Below the pieces are notes generated by a model. The model did not search any database, was not told where the DNA came from, and was given only the letters and a program-made list of their open reading frames with translations. The position numbers were made by a program, and so were the translations under genes. A stretch of 64,000 bases of DNA from Pseudomonas sp. DG56-2 (GTDB lineage: Bacteria; Pseudomonadota; Gammaproteobacteria; Pseudomonadales; Pseudomonadaceae), in contig NZ_CP032311.1 in the NCBI RefSeq assembly GCF_004803755.1, positions 1,008,501-1,072,500 on the forward strand. Direction: 5' to 3'. Position 1 is the stretch's first letter; each line of letters begins with the position of its first letter. Below are positions 28,858 to 39,991 of this stretch, piece by piece.

Positions 28858-29898
28858 TCAGGGAGCGGGGTTGGGATGATCTTGGTGAATGGCTTCTATA
28901 CCTGCCAGCAACTCATCGCAAAGCGTCAGCGCAAAGCTGTCCAGGTTGCTTTGCAGTTGCTCCAAAGTGGTCGCGCCAATGATGTTGCTGGTGACGAAGG
29001 GCTGGCGGGTAACAAAGGCCAGGGCCATTTGCGCCGGGTCCAGGCCATGGTCACGCGCAAGCTTCACGTAGCGGCTGCAGGCCGCGACCGTCTGCGGGTT
29101 GGAGTAGCGCGAAAAGCGACTGAACAGGGTCAGGCGGCTGTTTGCTGGTCGGGCACCGTTCTCGTACTTGCCTGAAAGCATGCCGAAGGCCAGTGGCGAG
29201 TAGGCCAGCAAGCCGCATTGCTCGCGTATGGCAATTTCCGCCAGGCCTATTTCGAAACTGCGGTTGAGCAGGTTGTAGGGGTTTTGTATCGACACCGCAC
29301 GGCTCCAGCCACGGCTCTCGGCCAGTTGCAGAAACTTCATGGTGCCCCATGGCGTTTCGTTGGACAGGCCAATGTGGCGGATCTTGCCGGCTTTTACCTG
29401 CTCGTCGAGCACTTCCAGGGTTTCTTCCAGCGGGGTGAAGTGATCCTGTGGCAAGTGCTGGTAACCCAGCTTGCCGAAGAAGTTGGTGCTGCGCTCCGGC
29501 CAGTGCAATTGATACAGGTCGATCCAGTCGGTTTGCAGGCGCTTGAGGCTGGCGTCCAGGGCCGCAACGATATGCTGGCGGTTGTGCTTGAGCTGACCAT
29601 CACGGATATGGCTGATGCCGTTGCCGGGGCCGGCGACCTTGCTCGCCAGGATCCAGTCGGCGCGATCGCCATGCGTCTTGAACCAGTTACCGATGAAGCG
29701 CTCGGTTGCGGTGCAGGTCTCTGGGCGCGGTGGCACCGGATACATCTCGGCAGTATCGATGAAATTGATGCCGGCCGCCTTGGCGCGTTCGATCTGGAGA
29801 AAGGCTTGGGCCTGATCATTCTGCTCGCCCCAGGTCATGGTACCCAGGCACAACGCGCTGACATTGAGGTCGGTACGACCCAGTTGGCGGTAGTCCAT
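28858..29898 (-). CDS. NADP(H)-dependent aldo/keto reductase (Tas-like)
   Basis: A 346-residue aldo/keto reductase resembling E. coli Tas. The catalytic tetrad is visible as Asp in INFIDTAEMY, the Tyr of the same segment, Lys in ILASKV and His in YQLHWPERS. Cofactor-binding loops near the C-terminus (SNIIGATTLEQLQSNL) are present. The natural substrate is unknown. Upstream towards rplM lies a 248-base gap containing a faint REP remnant (around 29979-30002) and the rplM promoter. Confidence 0.88.
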   Translation of the reverse strand: MDYRQLGRTDLNVSALCLGTMTWGEQNDQAQAFLQIERAKAAGINFIDTAEMYPVPPRPETCTATERFIGNWFKTHGDRADWILASKVAGPGNGISHIRDGQLKHNRQHIVAALDASLKRLQTDWIDLYQLHWPERSTNFFGKLGYQHLPQDHFTPLEETLEVLDEQVKAGKIRHIGLSNETPWGTMKFLQLAESRGWSRAVSIQNPYNLLNRSFEIGLAEIAIREQCGLLAYSPLAFGMLSGKYENGARPANSRLTLFSRFSRYSNPQTVAACSRYVKLARDHGLDPAQMALAFVTRQPFVTSNIIGATTLEQLQSNLDSFALTLCDELLAGIEAIHQDHPNPAP

Positions 29899-30074
29899 CG
29901 GCTTCTCCCTGATAAAAGAAGCATAAAAGCAGGTTGAAATTTTTTCCGCAATCTGGATAATTCAGCCCCTCTCTGCGTGTGGGAGTGATGCCCCGCTCAC
30001 AGAAGAACCCTGCCGAATATTGGACGCGCTGACCCGAGCCCCCGATAGCGTCCGTGTGCGGCTGTGTCCTTGTC

Positions 30075-30103
30075 TTGTCAAGGTACGCACTATCCAGTAA
30101 GAT
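30075..30103 (+). promoter_or_regulatory. Sigma-70 promoter of rplM-rpsI
   Basis: TTGTCA (30075-30080) and TAAGAT (30098-30103) are separated by 17 bases and lie 43 bases before the rplM start. This is the best promoter match in the gap. The short leader that follows could carry ribosomal-protein autoregulation, but I see no clear conserved structure. Confidence 0.6.
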
Positions 30104-30146
30104 CTGCCGTCTTATTTTCGCTGGGCGGCCCCTGAGGCTATAAAGA

Positions 30147-30575
30147 ATGAAAACTTTTACTGCTAAACCGGAAACAGTAAAGCGCGACTGGTTCGTAGTT
30201 GACGCCGCTGGTCAGACCCTGGGTCGTCTGGCTACCGAAATCGCTAGCCGTCTGCGTGGCAAGCACAAACCAGAATACACTCCTCACGTTGACACCGGCG
30301 ATTACATCGTTGTCATCAACGCCGAGCAGATCCGTGTTACTGGCGCCAAAGCTTCGGACAAAATGTACTACTCCCACTCCGGCTTCCCGGGCGGTATCAA
30401 GGAAATCAACTTCGAGAAGTTGATCGCCAAGGCCCCAGAGCGCGTGATCGAGACCGCGGTTAAAGGCATGCTGCCTAAAAACCCACTGGGTCGCGACATG
30501 TACCGTAAGCTGAAAGTCTATGCGGGCGCTACCCACCCTCATACTGCTCAGCAGCCCCAAGAACTGAAGATTTAA
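30147..30575 (+). CDS. rplM: 50S ribosomal protein L13
   Basis: A 142-residue large-subunit protein, early-assembly, binding 23S rRNA. The protein begins [20 protein letters not shown] and contains the conserved [19 protein letters not shown] and [19 protein letters not shown] blocks. Length and sequence are standard. It is co-transcribed with rpsI 14 bases downstream. Confidence 0.98.
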   Translation: MKTFTAKPETVKRDWFVVDAAGQTLGRLATEIASRLRGKHKPEYTPHVDTGDYIVVINAEQIRVTGAKASDKMYYSHSGFPGGIKEINFEKLIAKAPERVIETAVKGMLPKNPLGRDMYRKLKVYAGATHPHTAQQPQELKI

Positions 30576-30589
30576 CGGAATAGTTCATT

Positions 30590-30982
30590 ATGTCGGCGAC
30601 TCAAAATTACGGCACTGGCCGTCGCAAGACCGCAACCGCTCGCGTTTTCCTGCGTCCAGGTACCGGTAACATCTCCATCAACAACCGTTCTCTGGACGTG
30701 TTCTTCGGTCGTGAAACCGCGCGCATGGTAGTACGCCAGCCGCTGGAACTGACCGAGACCACCGAAAAGTTCGACATCTACGTCACCGTTATCGGTGGTG
30801 GTGTCAGCGGCCAGGCCGGTGCAATCCGTCACGGTATCACCCGTGCACTGATGGACTACGACGAAACCCTGCGTAGCGCTCTGCGCAAAGCTGGCTTCGT
30901 TACCCGTGACGCTCGTGAAGTTGAGCGTAAGAAAGTGGGTCTGCGTAAAGCACGTAAGCGTCCTCAGTACTCCAAGCGTTAA
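30590..30982 (+). CDS. rpsI: 30S ribosomal protein S9
   Basis: A 130-residue small-subunit protein whose C-terminal tail (ending RPQYSKR) reaches the P-site tRNA. The N-terminal [17 protein letters not shown] and the [15 protein letters not shown] blocks are diagnostic. The start is the ATG at 30590 with a weak upstream purine stretch, consistent with translational coupling to rplM. A strong terminator follows. Confidence 0.98.
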   Translation: MSATQNYGTGRRKTATARVFLRPGTGNISINNRSLDVFFGRETARMVVRQPLELTETTEKFDIYVTVIGGGVSGQAGAIRHGITRALMDYDETLRSALRKAGFVTRDAREVERKKVGLRKARKRPQYSKR

Positions 30983-30997
30983 TTCGCTTCGGCGTTC

Positions 30998-31035
30998 AAA
31001 AAAAGCCCGGTTCCTGGTGGAACCGGGCTTTTTTT
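30998..31035 (+). terminator. Terminator after rpsI
   Basis: A long A-tract/T-tract flanked stem, AAGCCCGGTTCC with GGAACCGGGCTT and a TGGT loop, ends in seven T residues. It closes the rplM-rpsI operon 15 bases after the stop. Confidence 0.95.
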
Positions 31036-31244
31036 ATGTCTTGAATAAGTATGTTGGTCTTTACTGTGACAACTTGCCGCATAGACGCAAGTCAAGAGCT
31101 ACAAGGGATTGCGCCTTGGAACCGGGCTAATCACCTTGTCAGAGAAGGGTCTTTTCATTACCATGCGGCAAATTTTTAGCAGTTCAGAAATTACTTAGTA
31201 GATGCCTGTTGTAACAGGCCATAAAGCTGATGGGAGAGGACTGA

Positions 31245-31838
31245 ATGAGCAATGACGGCGTCAATGCAGGCCGGCGTCGCTTCCTCGTAGCAGCCACATC
31301 CGTGGTGGGTGCTGCAGGAGCGGTGGGGGCTGCGGTCCCGTTTGTGGGGTCATGGTTCCCCAGTGCCAAGGCGAAAGCCGCAGGTGCACCGGTGAAGGTC
31401 AATATCGCCAAGGTTGAACCAGGCCAGCAGATGATTGCTGAGTGGCGCGGTCAGCCGGTCTTCATCGTCCGCCGCACCGAAGAGATCCTTGGTAACCTCA
31501 AGAAGATCGCTGGTGACCTCTCCGATCCTGAATCCAAGGCATCGGTTCAACCTACCTATGTCAACCCGGAAAACCGCGCCATCAAGCCGGAAATCCTGGT
31601 GCTGGTCGGTCTGTGCACTCACTTGGGCTGCTCGCCAACCTTCCGTCCCGAGGTCGCTCCGGTCGATCTGGGGCCCAAATGGGTCGGCGGTTACTTCTGC
31701 CCATGCCACGGTTCCCACTACGACCTGGCTGGCCGCGTCTACAAGTCCCAGCCGGCGCCGCTCAATCTGCCAGTGCCGCCGCACTCGTATGAGTCGGACG
31801 ACATCATCGTTGTCGGCGTCGATCAGGAGAACGCGTGA
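31245..31838 (+). CDS. petA: Ubiquinol-cytochrome c reductase iron-sulfur (Rieske) subunit
   Basis: A 197-residue Rieske protein of the cytochrome bc1 complex. The N-terminus has a twin-arginine signal-anchor (RRRFLV at 10-15 with a hydrophobic segment to about 38), which is retained as the membrane anchor after Tat export. The 2Fe-2S site is CTHLGC (124-129) and CPCHGS (152-157): Cys124, His126, Cys152 and His155 are the ligands and Cys129-Cys154 the disulfide. It starts the petABC operon; the stop shares one base with the petB start. Confidence 0.97.
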   Translation: MSNDGVNAGRRRFLVAATSVVGAAGAVGAAVPFVGSWFPSAKAKAAGAPVKVNIAKVEPGQQMIAEWRGQPVFIVRRTEEILGNLKKIAGDLSDPESKASVQPTYVNPENRAIKPEILVLVGLCTHLGCSPTFRPEVAPVDLGPKWVGGYFCPCHGSHYDLAGRVYKSQPAPLNLPVPPHSYESDDIIVVGVDQENA

Positions 31839-33049
31839 TGAGTAAGTTCATGGATTGGGTTGACGCCCGCTTCCCCGCGACCAAGATGTGGGAAGACCAT
31901 CTCAGCAAGTATTACGCTCCGAAGAACTTCAACTTCTTCTATTTTTTCGGCTCCCTGGCACTGCTGGTGCTGGTTAACCAGATCGTCACTGGCGTCTGGC
32001 TGACCATGAGCTTTACGCCTTCGGCCGAAGAGGCATTTGCCTCGGTCGAATACATCATGCGTGACGTCGAGTACGGCTGGATCCTGCGCTACCTGCACTC
32101 CACCGGCGCTTCCGCGTTCTTCATCGTCGTTTATCTGCACATGTTCCGCGGCCTGCTGTACGGCTCGTACCAGAAGCCTCGTGAGCTGGTCTGGGTATTC
32201 GGCATGCTGATCTACCTGGCGCTGATGGCCGAAGCCTTCATGGGGTACTTGCTGCCTTGGGGTCAGATGTCCTACTGGGGCGCCCAGGTGATCATCTCGT
32301 TGTTCGGTGCGATTCCGGTAATCGGCGATGACCTGACTCAGTGGATCCGTGGTGACTACCTGATTTCCGGTATTACCCTGAACCGCTTCTTCGCCTTGCA
32401 TGTTGTAGCCCTGCCGATCGTCATTCTGGGGCTGGTGGTGCTGCACATCCTGGCACTGCACGAAGTGGGTTCGAACAACCCTGACGGCGTGGATATCAAG
32501 AAGCACAAGGACGAGAACGGTGTGCCGCTCGATGGCATTCCATTCCATCCGTACTACACCGTGAAGGACATTGTCGGTGTGGTCGTGTTCCTGTTCGTGT
32601 TCTGTGCCGTGGTGTTCTTCTTCCCGGAAATGGGCGGTTACTTCCTGGAGAAACCTAACTTCGAACAGGCCAACGCCTTCAAGACCCCTGAGCACATTGC
32701 CCCGGTCTGGTACTTCACACCGTTCTACGCGATTCTGCGCGCGGTTCCGGACAAGCTCCTCGGCGTTATCGCCATGGGTGCTGCGATTGCCGTGCTGTTC
32801 GTCCTGCCTTGGCTCGACCGCAGTCCGGTCAAGTCCATGCGCTACAAGGGTTGGATGAGCAAGGCCTGGCTGGTGGTGTTCTGCATTTCGTTCGTGATCC
32901 TCGGTGTGCTGGGCGTATTGGCGCCTACCCCAGGGCGTACGTTGTTGTCGCAGGTATGCACCTTCCTGTATTTCGCCTACTTCATTCTGATGCCGTTCTA
33001 CACCAGGCTTGAGAAGACCAAACCGGTTCCGGAAAGGGTGACTGGCTGA
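31838..33049 (+). CDS. petB: Cytochrome b of the bc1 complex
   Basis: A 403-residue integral membrane protein carrying two b hemes and both quinone sites. Heme-ligand histidines lie in the RYLHSTGASAFFIVVYLHMFRG segment and in NRFFALHVVALPIVILGLVVLH; the Qo-site motif appears as PEHIAPVWYFTPFYA. I take the ATG at 31838 (TGATG overlap with petA); the GTG three bases earlier is also in frame. It overlaps petC by one base. The protein is a fused b-type (not split b6/subunit IV). Confidence 0.97.
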   Translation: MSKFMDWVDARFPATKMWEDHLSKYYAPKNFNFFYFFGSLALLVLVNQIVTGVWLTMSFTPSAEEAFASVEYIMRDVEYGWILRYLHSTGASAFFIVVYLHMFRGLLYGSYQKPRELVWVFGMLIYLALMAEAFMGYLLPWGQMSYWGAQVIISLFGAIPVIGDDLTQWIRGDYLISGITLNRFFALHVVALPIVILGLVVLHILALHEVGSNNPDGVDIKKHKDENGVPLDGIPFHPYYTVKDIVGVVVFLFVFCAVVFFFPEMGGYFLEKPNFEQANAFKTPEHIAPVWYFTPFYAILRAVPDKLLGVIAMGAAIAVLFVLPWLDRSPVKSMRYKGWMSKAWLVVFCISFVILGVLGVLAPTPGRTLLSQVCTFLYFAYFILMPFYTRLEKTKPVPERVTG

Positions 33050-33828
33050 TGAAAAAGCTATTTGCAGTATTGATTCTGGCAGTGATGCCTTCGTTGACCT
33101 TCGCGGCCGAGCACGGTCTGGAACTGGACAAGGTTGATATCGATCTGACCGACAAGGCCGCCATGCAGGACGGCGCGCGCACCTTTGCAAACTATTGCAT
33201 GGGTTGCCACAGCGCCAAGTTCCAGCGTTACGAGCGCGTCGCGGACGACTTGGGTATTCCTCACGAGCTGATGCTCGAGAAGCTGGTATTCACCGGCGCC
33301 AAAATTGGCGACCACATGAAGATCGGCATGAAGCCTGACGACGCCAAGACCTGGTTTGGCGCCGCGCCGCCTGACCTGACCCTGGTTGCCCGCGTACGTG
33401 GTACCGACTGGCTGTACAGCTACCTGCGCAGCTTCTACGAGGACAAGTCGCGTCCGTACGGGGTGAACAACAAAGTGTTCCCCAACGTTGGTATGCCTAA
33501 CGTTCTGGTGGGCCTGCAAGGCAACCAGGTAATTGGCTGCAAGCAGGTGCAAACCGTAGTCGATGGCAAGAAGCAGTTCGATCCGTTGACTGGCTCGCCA
33601 TTGACCCATGAAGCATGTGACCAGCTGACCGTGGAGCCGAAATCCGGTACCCTGACCGAAGAGCAGTTCGACGAGAAGGTCAAGAATCTGGTGACCTTCC
33701 TGGCCTACTCGGCCAACCCGGTCAAACTGGAAAGTCAGCGTATCGGTACCTACGTGCTTCTGTACCTGGCCTTCTTCTTCATATTCGCCTACTTGCTCAA
33801 GCGCGAATACTGGAAGGACGTGCACTGA
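33049..33828 (+). CDS. petC: Cytochrome c1 of the bc1 complex
   Basis: A 259-residue membrane-anchored c-type cytochrome. A cleavable signal peptide (cleavage near AAE, residue 20) leads to the periplasmic domain with one heme site CMGCH (Cys50, Cys53, His54); a C-terminal membrane segment (about 232-251, ending YLLKREYWKD) anchors it. It transfers electrons from the Rieske protein to soluble cytochromes. It is the last gene of petABC and is followed by a palindromic terminator. Confidence 0.97.
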   Translation: MKKLFAVLILAVMPSLTFAAEHGLELDKVDIDLTDKAAMQDGARTFANYCMGCHSAKFQRYERVADDLGIPHELMLEKLVFTGAKIGDHMKIGMKPDDAKTWFGAAPPDLTLVARVRGTDWLYSYLRSFYEDKSRPYGVNNKVFPNVGMPNVLVGLQGNQVIGCKQVQTVVDGKKQFDPLTGSPLTHEACDQLTVEPKSGTLTEEQFDEKVKNLVTFLAYSANPVKLESQRIGTYVLLYLAFFFIFAYLLKREYWKDVH

Positions 33829-33852
33829 TCACGCAGTAGTTTCTGGTAGTTG

Positions 33853-33903
33853 AACGCGCCCTGGGGGGCCTCTGGATAACGGAGGTTCCCGCAGGGCGCG
33901 TTT
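33853..33903 (+). terminator. Palindromic terminator after petC
   Basis: AACGCGCCCTG (33853-33863) pairs perfectly with CAGGGCGCGTT (33892-33902), with further pairing in the enclosed GGGGGCCTC/GGAGGTTCCC. The T run after it is short (TTT). Confidence 0.7.
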
Positions 33904-33945
33904 GCATTTGTAGCTTCTATAATTTCATCTGCGAGGAGGACCACT

Positions 33946-34563
33946 ATGGGCGTGACCAACCGGTTAGCCTGCTACTCCGACCCCGCTGACCATTATTCTC
34001 ATCGGGTGCGCATCGTTCTCGCCGAGAAGGGCGTCAGCGTCGAGATCATCAATGTCGATCCCGGACGCTTGCCGCCCAAGCTGGTCGAAGTGAACCCCTA
34101 TGGCGGTGTACCGACCCTGGTCGATCGCGACCTGGCGCTGTACGAATCAACCGTGGTCATGGAATACCTCGATGAGCGTTACCCGCATCCGCCACTGTTG
34201 CCGGTCTATCCAGTCGCGCGGGCCAACAGTCGCCTGTTGATCCATCGCATCCAGCGTGACTGGTGCGCGTTAGTTGATTTGATCCTCGATCCGCGCAGCA
34301 AGGAAGCCGCTCGCACTCAGGCGCGCAAGGAGCTACGCGAAAGCCTGACGGGTGTGTCACCATTGTTTGCTGACAAGCCTTGTTTCCTCAGTGAGGAGCA
34401 AAGTCTGGTTGATTGTTGTCTACTGCCCATACTCTGGCGTTTGCCGGTGTTGGGAATTGAACTGCCGCGGCCGGCCAAGCCGTTGCTCGATTATATGGAG
34501 CGACAGTTTGCCCGTGAGGCTTTCCAGGCAAGTCTGTCCGCTGCTGAACGTGAAATGCGCTAG
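33946..34563 (+). CDS. sspA: Stringent starvation protein A (RNA polymerase-associated, GST fold)
   Basis: A 205-residue protein with a glutathione-transferase fold that binds RNA polymerase and changes stationary-phase and virulence gene expression. The N-terminal thioredoxin-like half includes [21 protein letters not shown]; the catalytic GST residues are not expected to be active. GAGGAGG precedes the ATG. It is followed by sspB after 17 bases, the usual sspAB operon, which here lies directly after petABC. Confidence 0.95.
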   Translation: MGVTNRLACYSDPADHYSHRVRIVLAEKGVSVEIINVDPGRLPPKLVEVNPYGGVPTLVDRDLALYESTVVMEYLDERYPHPPLLPVYPVARANSRLLIHRIQRDWCALVDLILDPRSKEAARTQARKELRESLTGVSPLFADKPCFLSEEQSLVDCCLLPILWRLPVLGIELPRPAKPLLDYMERQFAREAFQASLSAAEREMR

Positions 34564-34580
34564 GTTTTAAGGAGCTGTCG

Positions 34581-35009
34581 ATGAACTCCAGTCGCCCCTA
34601 TTTGGTACGTGCACTCTATGAGTGGATCGTGGACAACGACTGCACCCCGCATATGCTTGTCAATGCCGAGTACCCGGCAGTACAAGTGCCCCAGAGCTTC
34701 GCCAGTGATGGTCAGATCGTTTTGAACATCTCACCCAGTGCCGTACGTCATCTGCACATGGATAACGACGCTGTGAGCTTCGAGGGGCGTTTTGGCGGTG
34801 TTGCCCATACGCTGTTCGTGCCTGCGGGTGCGATCCTCGGTATTTATGCTCGTGAGAACGGTCAGGGCATGGTCTTCGAGCTTGAGCCACCATTGCTTGA
34901 CGAAGATGAAGACGACGATGACACGGTCGAGCCGGATGACGATGGCCCACCTGCAGGTGGTCAGCCGCCGCGGCCAAGCGGGCGTCCTAGTCTGAAGGTT
35001 GTGAAGTAA
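34581..35009 (+). CDS. sspB: ClpXP adaptor SspB
   Basis: A 142-residue adaptor that delivers ssrA-tagged proteins to ClpXP. The globular dimer domain covers about residues 1-110; an acidic linker (DEDEDDDDTVEPDDDG) follows, and the last residues RPSLKVVK match the ClpX-binding tail of known SspB proteins. A strong terminator overlaps the stop region. Confidence 0.96.
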   Translation: MNSSRPYLVRALYEWIVDNDCTPHMLVNAEYPAVQVPQSFASDGQIVLNISPSAVRHLHMDNDAVSFEGRFGGVAHTLFVPAGAILGIYARENGQGMVFELEPPLLDEDEDDDDTVEPDDDGPPAGGQPPRPSGRPSLKVVK

Positions 35010-35010
35010 A

Positions 35011-35042
35011 AAAAAGGCGATCCACATGGATCGCCTTTTTTC
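35011..35042 (+). terminator. Terminator after sspB
   Basis: AAAAAGGCGATCC (35011-35023) pairs perfectly with GGATCGCCTTTTT (35028-35040) around an ACAT loop, with a T run. Being A- and T-flanked it can act in both directions, also for the minus-strand lipoprotein gene that ends at 35054. Confidence 0.95.
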
Positions 35043-35053
35043 TGTCTGCCTGC

Positions 35054-35272
35054 TTACAGGTCCGAGATGGTGCGGACCTGGTCCTTGTTGACGCGGGTCA
35101 CTTTGCCATCCAGTTGCTCGAACTCGTAAAAGCCGGAGCTGCGCTCGTAGCGTGGAGCGTCCACGGCCTGGAACTCGCGTCCATCATTGAGGGTGATGAG
35201 GCTGGGACTGGAGCAGCCGGCCAAGGTAGCGAAAGCGCCGATCAGTAGGGTCGACAGCAGGCCGTTTTTCAT
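35054..35272 (-). CDS. Small YgdI/YgdR-type lipoprotein (DUF903)
   Basis: A 72-residue lipoprotein: signal with lipobox LAGC, acylated Cys20, and a mature SH3-like domain with the SLITLNDGREFQAVDAPRY pattern of the DUF903 family. Such lipoproteins are probably periplasm-facing, but their function is unknown. It is separate from the dolP-like gene upstream, which ends in its own terminator. Confidence 0.85.
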   Translation of the reverse strand: MKNGLLSTLLIGAFATLAGCSSPSLITLNDGREFQAVDAPRYERSSGFYEFEQLDGKVTRVNKDQVRTISDL

Positions 35273-35330
35273 GGGGTCTTCCTAAGGTAGGTGTAGAGAA
35301 AAATGGGATCGTCGCGCGATCCTTCGCGAA

Positions 35331-35364
35331 TAAAACCGCGATGGCCTGCGCGTGCAGGCCGCGG
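35331..35364 (-). terminator. Terminator after the BON-domain lipoprotein gene
   Basis: On the minus strand, directly after the stop codon, CCGCGGCCTGC and GCAGGCCATCGCGG form a stem with a small bulge, followed by TTTTATT. A second small stem (GGATCG/CGATCC, about 35307-35323) with a T tract follows, so this may be a tandem terminator. Confidence 0.75.
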
Positions 35365-35367
35365 TGG

Positions 35368-36659
<1,292 letters not shown>

Positions 36660-36670
36660 TCAGGGCGGGC

Positions 36671-37042
36671 TCAGCATTCGAAGGCGTTCTTCAGCCATTG
36701 AAATGCTTGGCCCGAGTGGCCTCTGCCTTGCACGGCGATCACATCGAAACGGCAGGGGGAGTTGGCCCACTGGGTTTCCTTGTGCAGAAAAGACTCGGCG
36801 GCTAGCACCAGTTTGTCCTGCTTGCGCCCGTCGATACTGCCGAGCGCACCGCCAAAGTCCGCGTGCATCCGATAGCGAACTTCGACGAATACTACTGTAT
36901 CGCTGTCGAGCATGACCAGATCAAGCTCGCCACGTTTGCATCGCCAGTTTTGCGCCAGCAGGCTCAGGCCTTGCCCTTGAAGGTACTCAAGGGCGTGTCG
37001 CTCGGCGGCCTGACCTGCTTGTTGGCGTGAATTGTGAGGCAT
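36671..37042 (-). CDS. yraN: YraN-family putative nuclease (UPF0102)
   Basis: A 123-residue protein of the UPF0102 family, with a predicted restriction-endonuclease-like fold: the GELDLVMLDSDTVVFVEVRYR segment holds the Asp/Glu-x-Lys/Arg type metal site. A role in DNA processing or repair is assumed from the fold. The ATG at 37042 overlaps the lpoA stop by one base (TGATG on the minus strand), so translation is coupled to lpoA. Confidence 0.9.
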   Translation of the reverse strand: MPHNSRQQAGQAAERHALEYLQGQGLSLLAQNWRCKRGELDLVMLDSDTVVFVEVRYRMHADFGGALGSIDGRKQDKLVLAAESFLHKETQWANSPCRFDVIAVQGRGHSGQAFQWLKNAFEC

Positions 37043-38862
37043 CAGTGTGGGGTGTCGGGCAGGCGTTTGATTTGTCCGCCGGAAAACTCGGCCCATGGCA
37101 GCTGACGCTCGATGCGCTGGTTGGGGTTCATGCTCAGGCTGCCGGAAAGGCCCTCGATACGGTTATCCGGCAGTGCTTTGAGTTGGCCCAGGCGTGGCGC
37201 CAGGCTGTAGGCGTCGATGCCCATGGCGTACAGGCGGCCGAGGCTGCCGGCGGCTTGCGGCCACTGCGTGACGACCTGCTGGCGCAGGCTGTTGTTGGTA
37301 TCGAGCAGCCAAGGGGTTTCGCAGAAGCGCACACCGTTCAGGTCGTTGTACTGGTTCACGTCACCGCTGGCGCTGTACAGATGCGAGGTGGCGTAGACCG
37401 GAACGTCACCGGCGTACTGGAAGTTCAGGGTCGGCTTGATTTGCTGGCCTTGCTGTGGGGTCGCGGCTAGGAACAGGAAGTCGATGTCCTGGCGGCGCGA
37501 AGGCTGGGCCGAAACATTGCCGCCAACAGTGCTCTGCAGGCTTTTTGCGCGGCCTTCGCTCTGGCGTAGTTGGAACAGATCTGCAATTTGCTGGGCAAGC
37601 TCCACAGGTTGACCGATATGCTCGGCAGCCAGCAGGGTGCCGCCGTTGGCCTCCCAATCTTGGCGGAATGCCTTGAGGACGCGGTCACCCCATTCGCCAC
37701 GAGGTACCAGGGCAACAGCGCGAACCATGCCGTCGGCTCGAGCCCGGCGGGATACTTCGCGGGCTTCGTCTTCGGCGGCCAGGCCGAACTGGAACAACTG
37801 GGCCGGGCCGGTTTGGCCAGCTTCGCTGTAGTTCAAGGCAAGCGTGGTGATCGGCAACTGTGGGCGCGCCGCGAGTTGCTTGACCAGGTTTTTTTCCAGC
37901 GGGCCTACGACCAATTGGGCGCCGGCTGCCTGGGCCTGACGGTAGAAGTCATCCAGAGAGGTCAGGCGCGAGCTGTCGAATACCTCGATTGCTGGTGGCT
38001 TCTGTCCGGCTTGTTGAGCCTGGAAGTGCGCAGCCATGAAGCCATCACGCAGGGCACGGGCCACGCCGGCCAATTGGCCTTCTTGTGGCAGCAGCAGGGC
38101 GATCTTGGTCAGTGGCTGGCTAGCCAGCTCCTTGAGCTTGACCAGCGGCAGGGGCAATTGCACGGCGGCTGGGTGATCTGGGTTCTGTTTGCGCCAGTTG
38201 TCGATGGCTGCTTGCTGCTGCTCCAGCGTGCCGGCATTTTTTACTGCCAGGGCCAGGCTGGTCCAGCCGGCGAGCGTGCCGGTGCCAGTGCTGGCAGTCT
38301 GCAATTGATCGCTGGGCAGGGCGGCGACCAGATTCCAGATGGCGTCGTTGTTGGCGCTGGCTACATCACCGCTGAGCAGCGGTGCCAGGTCGACGCGTGC
38401 CTGGGCGGCGGCGAGGGTCTGGCCGTTGGCTTCCAGGACGCTGGCCTGCACGCTGCGGGTGCGTCGTTGTTGTTCGTCGGGCAACTCGCCCAGGCGTGCC
38501 AGACTTGGGTGGCTCAGGGCAGTCAGGGCAGCCTTGGGCTGGTTGCGGCTCATGGCCAGCTCAGCGCTCAGTGTGCTGGCGAAGATTTGCTGCGCTGGTT
38601 TGAGTTGATCAACCGGCACCTGCTCGAGGATTCGCGCGGCACGCACGTTGTCTTTTTGCCGGTACGCAAGGTCAGCGGCGCTCAGGCGCAGCAGGGCTGC
38701 CTCGTCCGGATTCTTGTTGGTGGCGGCCTGTTCAAGCAGTTGCTCGATGCTGGCGTCCGGGGTGCGTGGCAGTTCGCCGAGGCTCGACGAGGGCGAACTG
38801 GCGCAGGCTGCCAGCAGGGCGGCGAGGCAAAGGGCTGTGAGCAGCCGCAGGCAAGCGATCAT
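37042..38862 (-). CDS. lpoA: Penicillin-binding protein activator LpoA
   Basis: A 606-residue outer-membrane lipoprotein: lipobox LAAC with Cys20, an N-terminal TPR-like helical half (about 30-250) rich in Ala and Leu, and a C-terminal periplasmic-binding-protein-like half (about 255-600, starting [23 protein letters not shown]). LpoA reaches through the peptidoglycan to activate PBP1a. It is divergent from rsmI, as in E. coli. An antisense frame across this gene is open but is a shadow. Confidence 0.93.
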   Translation of the reverse strand: MIACLRLLTALCLAALLAACASSPSSSLGELPRTPDASIEQLLEQAATNKNPDEAALLRLSAADLAYRQKDNVRAARILEQVPVDQLKPAQQIFASTLSAELAMSRNQPKAALTALSHPSLARLGELPDEQQRRTRSVQASVLEANGQTLAAAQARVDLAPLLSGDVASANNDAIWNLVAALPSDQLQTASTGTGTLAGWTSLALAVKNAGTLEQQQAAIDNWRKQNPDHPAAVQLPLPLVKLKELASQPLTKIALLLPQEGQLAGVARALRDGFMAAHFQAQQAGQKPPAIEVFDSSRLTSLDDFYRQAQAAGAQLVVGPLEKNLVKQLAARPQLPITTLALNYSEAGQTGPAQLFQFGLAAEDEAREVSRRARADGMVRAVALVPRGEWGDRVLKAFRQDWEANGGTLLAAEHIGQPVELAQQIADLFQLRQSEGRAKSLQSTVGGNVSAQPSRRQDIDFLFLAATPQQGQQIKPTLNFQYAGDVPVYATSHLYSASGDVNQYNDLNGVRFCETPWLLDTNNSLRQQVVTQWPQAAGSLGRLYAMGIDAYSLAPRLGQLKALPDNRIEGLSGSLSMNPNQRIERQLPWAEFSGGQIKRLPDTPH

Positions 38863-39048
38863 GTAATGGTCCTGTTACTCGATCAAATTAACTGGCAATT
38901 GTACCCAAGCGTTGGCCGGGGCGCGATGTTGCTGGTGTTAATCCTTCAATATAGGTCGTCACGGGTGATGTGCAGGCCGCGCAGGTTACGCATTGTTGCC
39001 GTCAGTCGGGCTACAATGGCGCTTTGTTCAAGACGACAGGTGTGTGTT

Positions 39049-39924
39049 GTGACTGATGCTCCAGGGGCTTCCCTTTCCACTGCTGGCACGCTTTACGTGG
39101 TAGCCACGCCCATCGGCAACCTGGATGACATGAGTGCGCGAGCGCTGAAAATACTCGGTAGCGTCGCGTTGATTGCAGCCGAGGACACGCGTCACTCCAT
39201 TCGATTGTTGCAACACTTTGGCATCAATACGCCGCTGGCGGCCTGCCATGAGCACAACGAGCGTGACGAGGGGAATCGCTTCCTGACTCGTTTGCTGGCT
39301 GGAGATAGCGTGGCATTGATCTCCGATGCCGGCACTCCGCTGATTTCTGATCCGGGTTATCACCTGGTGCGTCAGGCGCGTGCAGCGGGTATCGCGGTGG
39401 TGCCGGTACCTGGCGCCTGCGCACTGATTGCGGCGTTGTCGGCGGCGGGCCTGCCATCGGATCGCTTCATTTTCGAAGGTTTTTTGCCTGCCAAGGCAGT
39501 GGGGCGCCGGGCGCGTCTGACCCAGGTCAAGGAAGAGCCGCGCACCCTGATCTTTTACGAGGCGCCGCATCGTATCCTTGAGTGCCTGCAGGATATGGAG
39601 GAGGTATTTGGCGCCGAGCGTCCCGCCTTGCTCGCGCGTGAGTTGACCAAGACGTTCGAAACCCTCAAGGGCTTGCCGCTGGGTGAGCTGCGGGCCTTTG
39701 TCGAGGCAGACAGCAACCAGCAGCGCGGCGAGTGCGTGGTGCTGGTCGCCGGCTGGATCGCTGCGCAAGAGGAGCAGGCCGTCAGTAGTGAGGCGATGCG
39801 TGTGCTGGACCTGTTGTTGGCAGAGATGCCACTCAAGCGTGCGGCGGCCCTGGCGGCGGAAATCACTGGTGTGCGCAAGAACGTGCTGTATCAGGTGGCC
39901 CTGGAAAAACAAAAAGACAGTTGA
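39049..39924 (+). CDS. rsmI: 16S rRNA 2'-O-ribose C1402 methyltransferase RsmI
   Basis: A 291-residue SAM-dependent methyltransferase that 2'-O-methylates C1402 of 16S rRNA, next to the N4 methylation made by RsmH, whose gene is 1.2 kb downstream. The sequence [19 protein letters not shown] near the N-terminus, [15 protein letters not shown] and [18 protein letters not shown] are family signatures. The frame is open far upstream (to 37570) but that part is antisense to lpoA; the GTG at 39049, with AGG eight bases upstream, is the only start that gives the usual length. Confidence 0.94.
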   Translation: MTDAPGASLSTAGTLYVVATPIGNLDDMSARALKILGSVALIAAEDTRHSIRLLQHFGINTPLAACHEHNERDEGNRFLTRLLAGDSVALISDAGTPLISDPGYHLVRQARAAGIAVVPVPGACALIAALSAAGLPSDRFIFEGFLPAKAVGRRARLTQVKEEPRTLIFYEAPHRILECLQDMEEVFGAERPALLARELTKTFETLKGLPLGELRAFVEADSNQQRGECVVLVAGWIAAQEEQAVSSEAMRVLDLLLAEMPLKRAAALAAEITGVRKNVLYQVALEKQKDS

Positions 39925-39991
39925 TGGCTTGATGCTACTATTTGTTTTATCGCTTGTTCTTGGGCGTCTCAGCCGTTAACCTTTGCGGCGG

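Noticed and set aside
37570..39924. A 784-codon open frame on the plus strand reaching from inside lpoA to the rsmI stop
   Set aside because: Its first two thirds are antisense to lpoA, a well supported lipoprotein gene; only the part from the GTG at 39049 matches RsmI.
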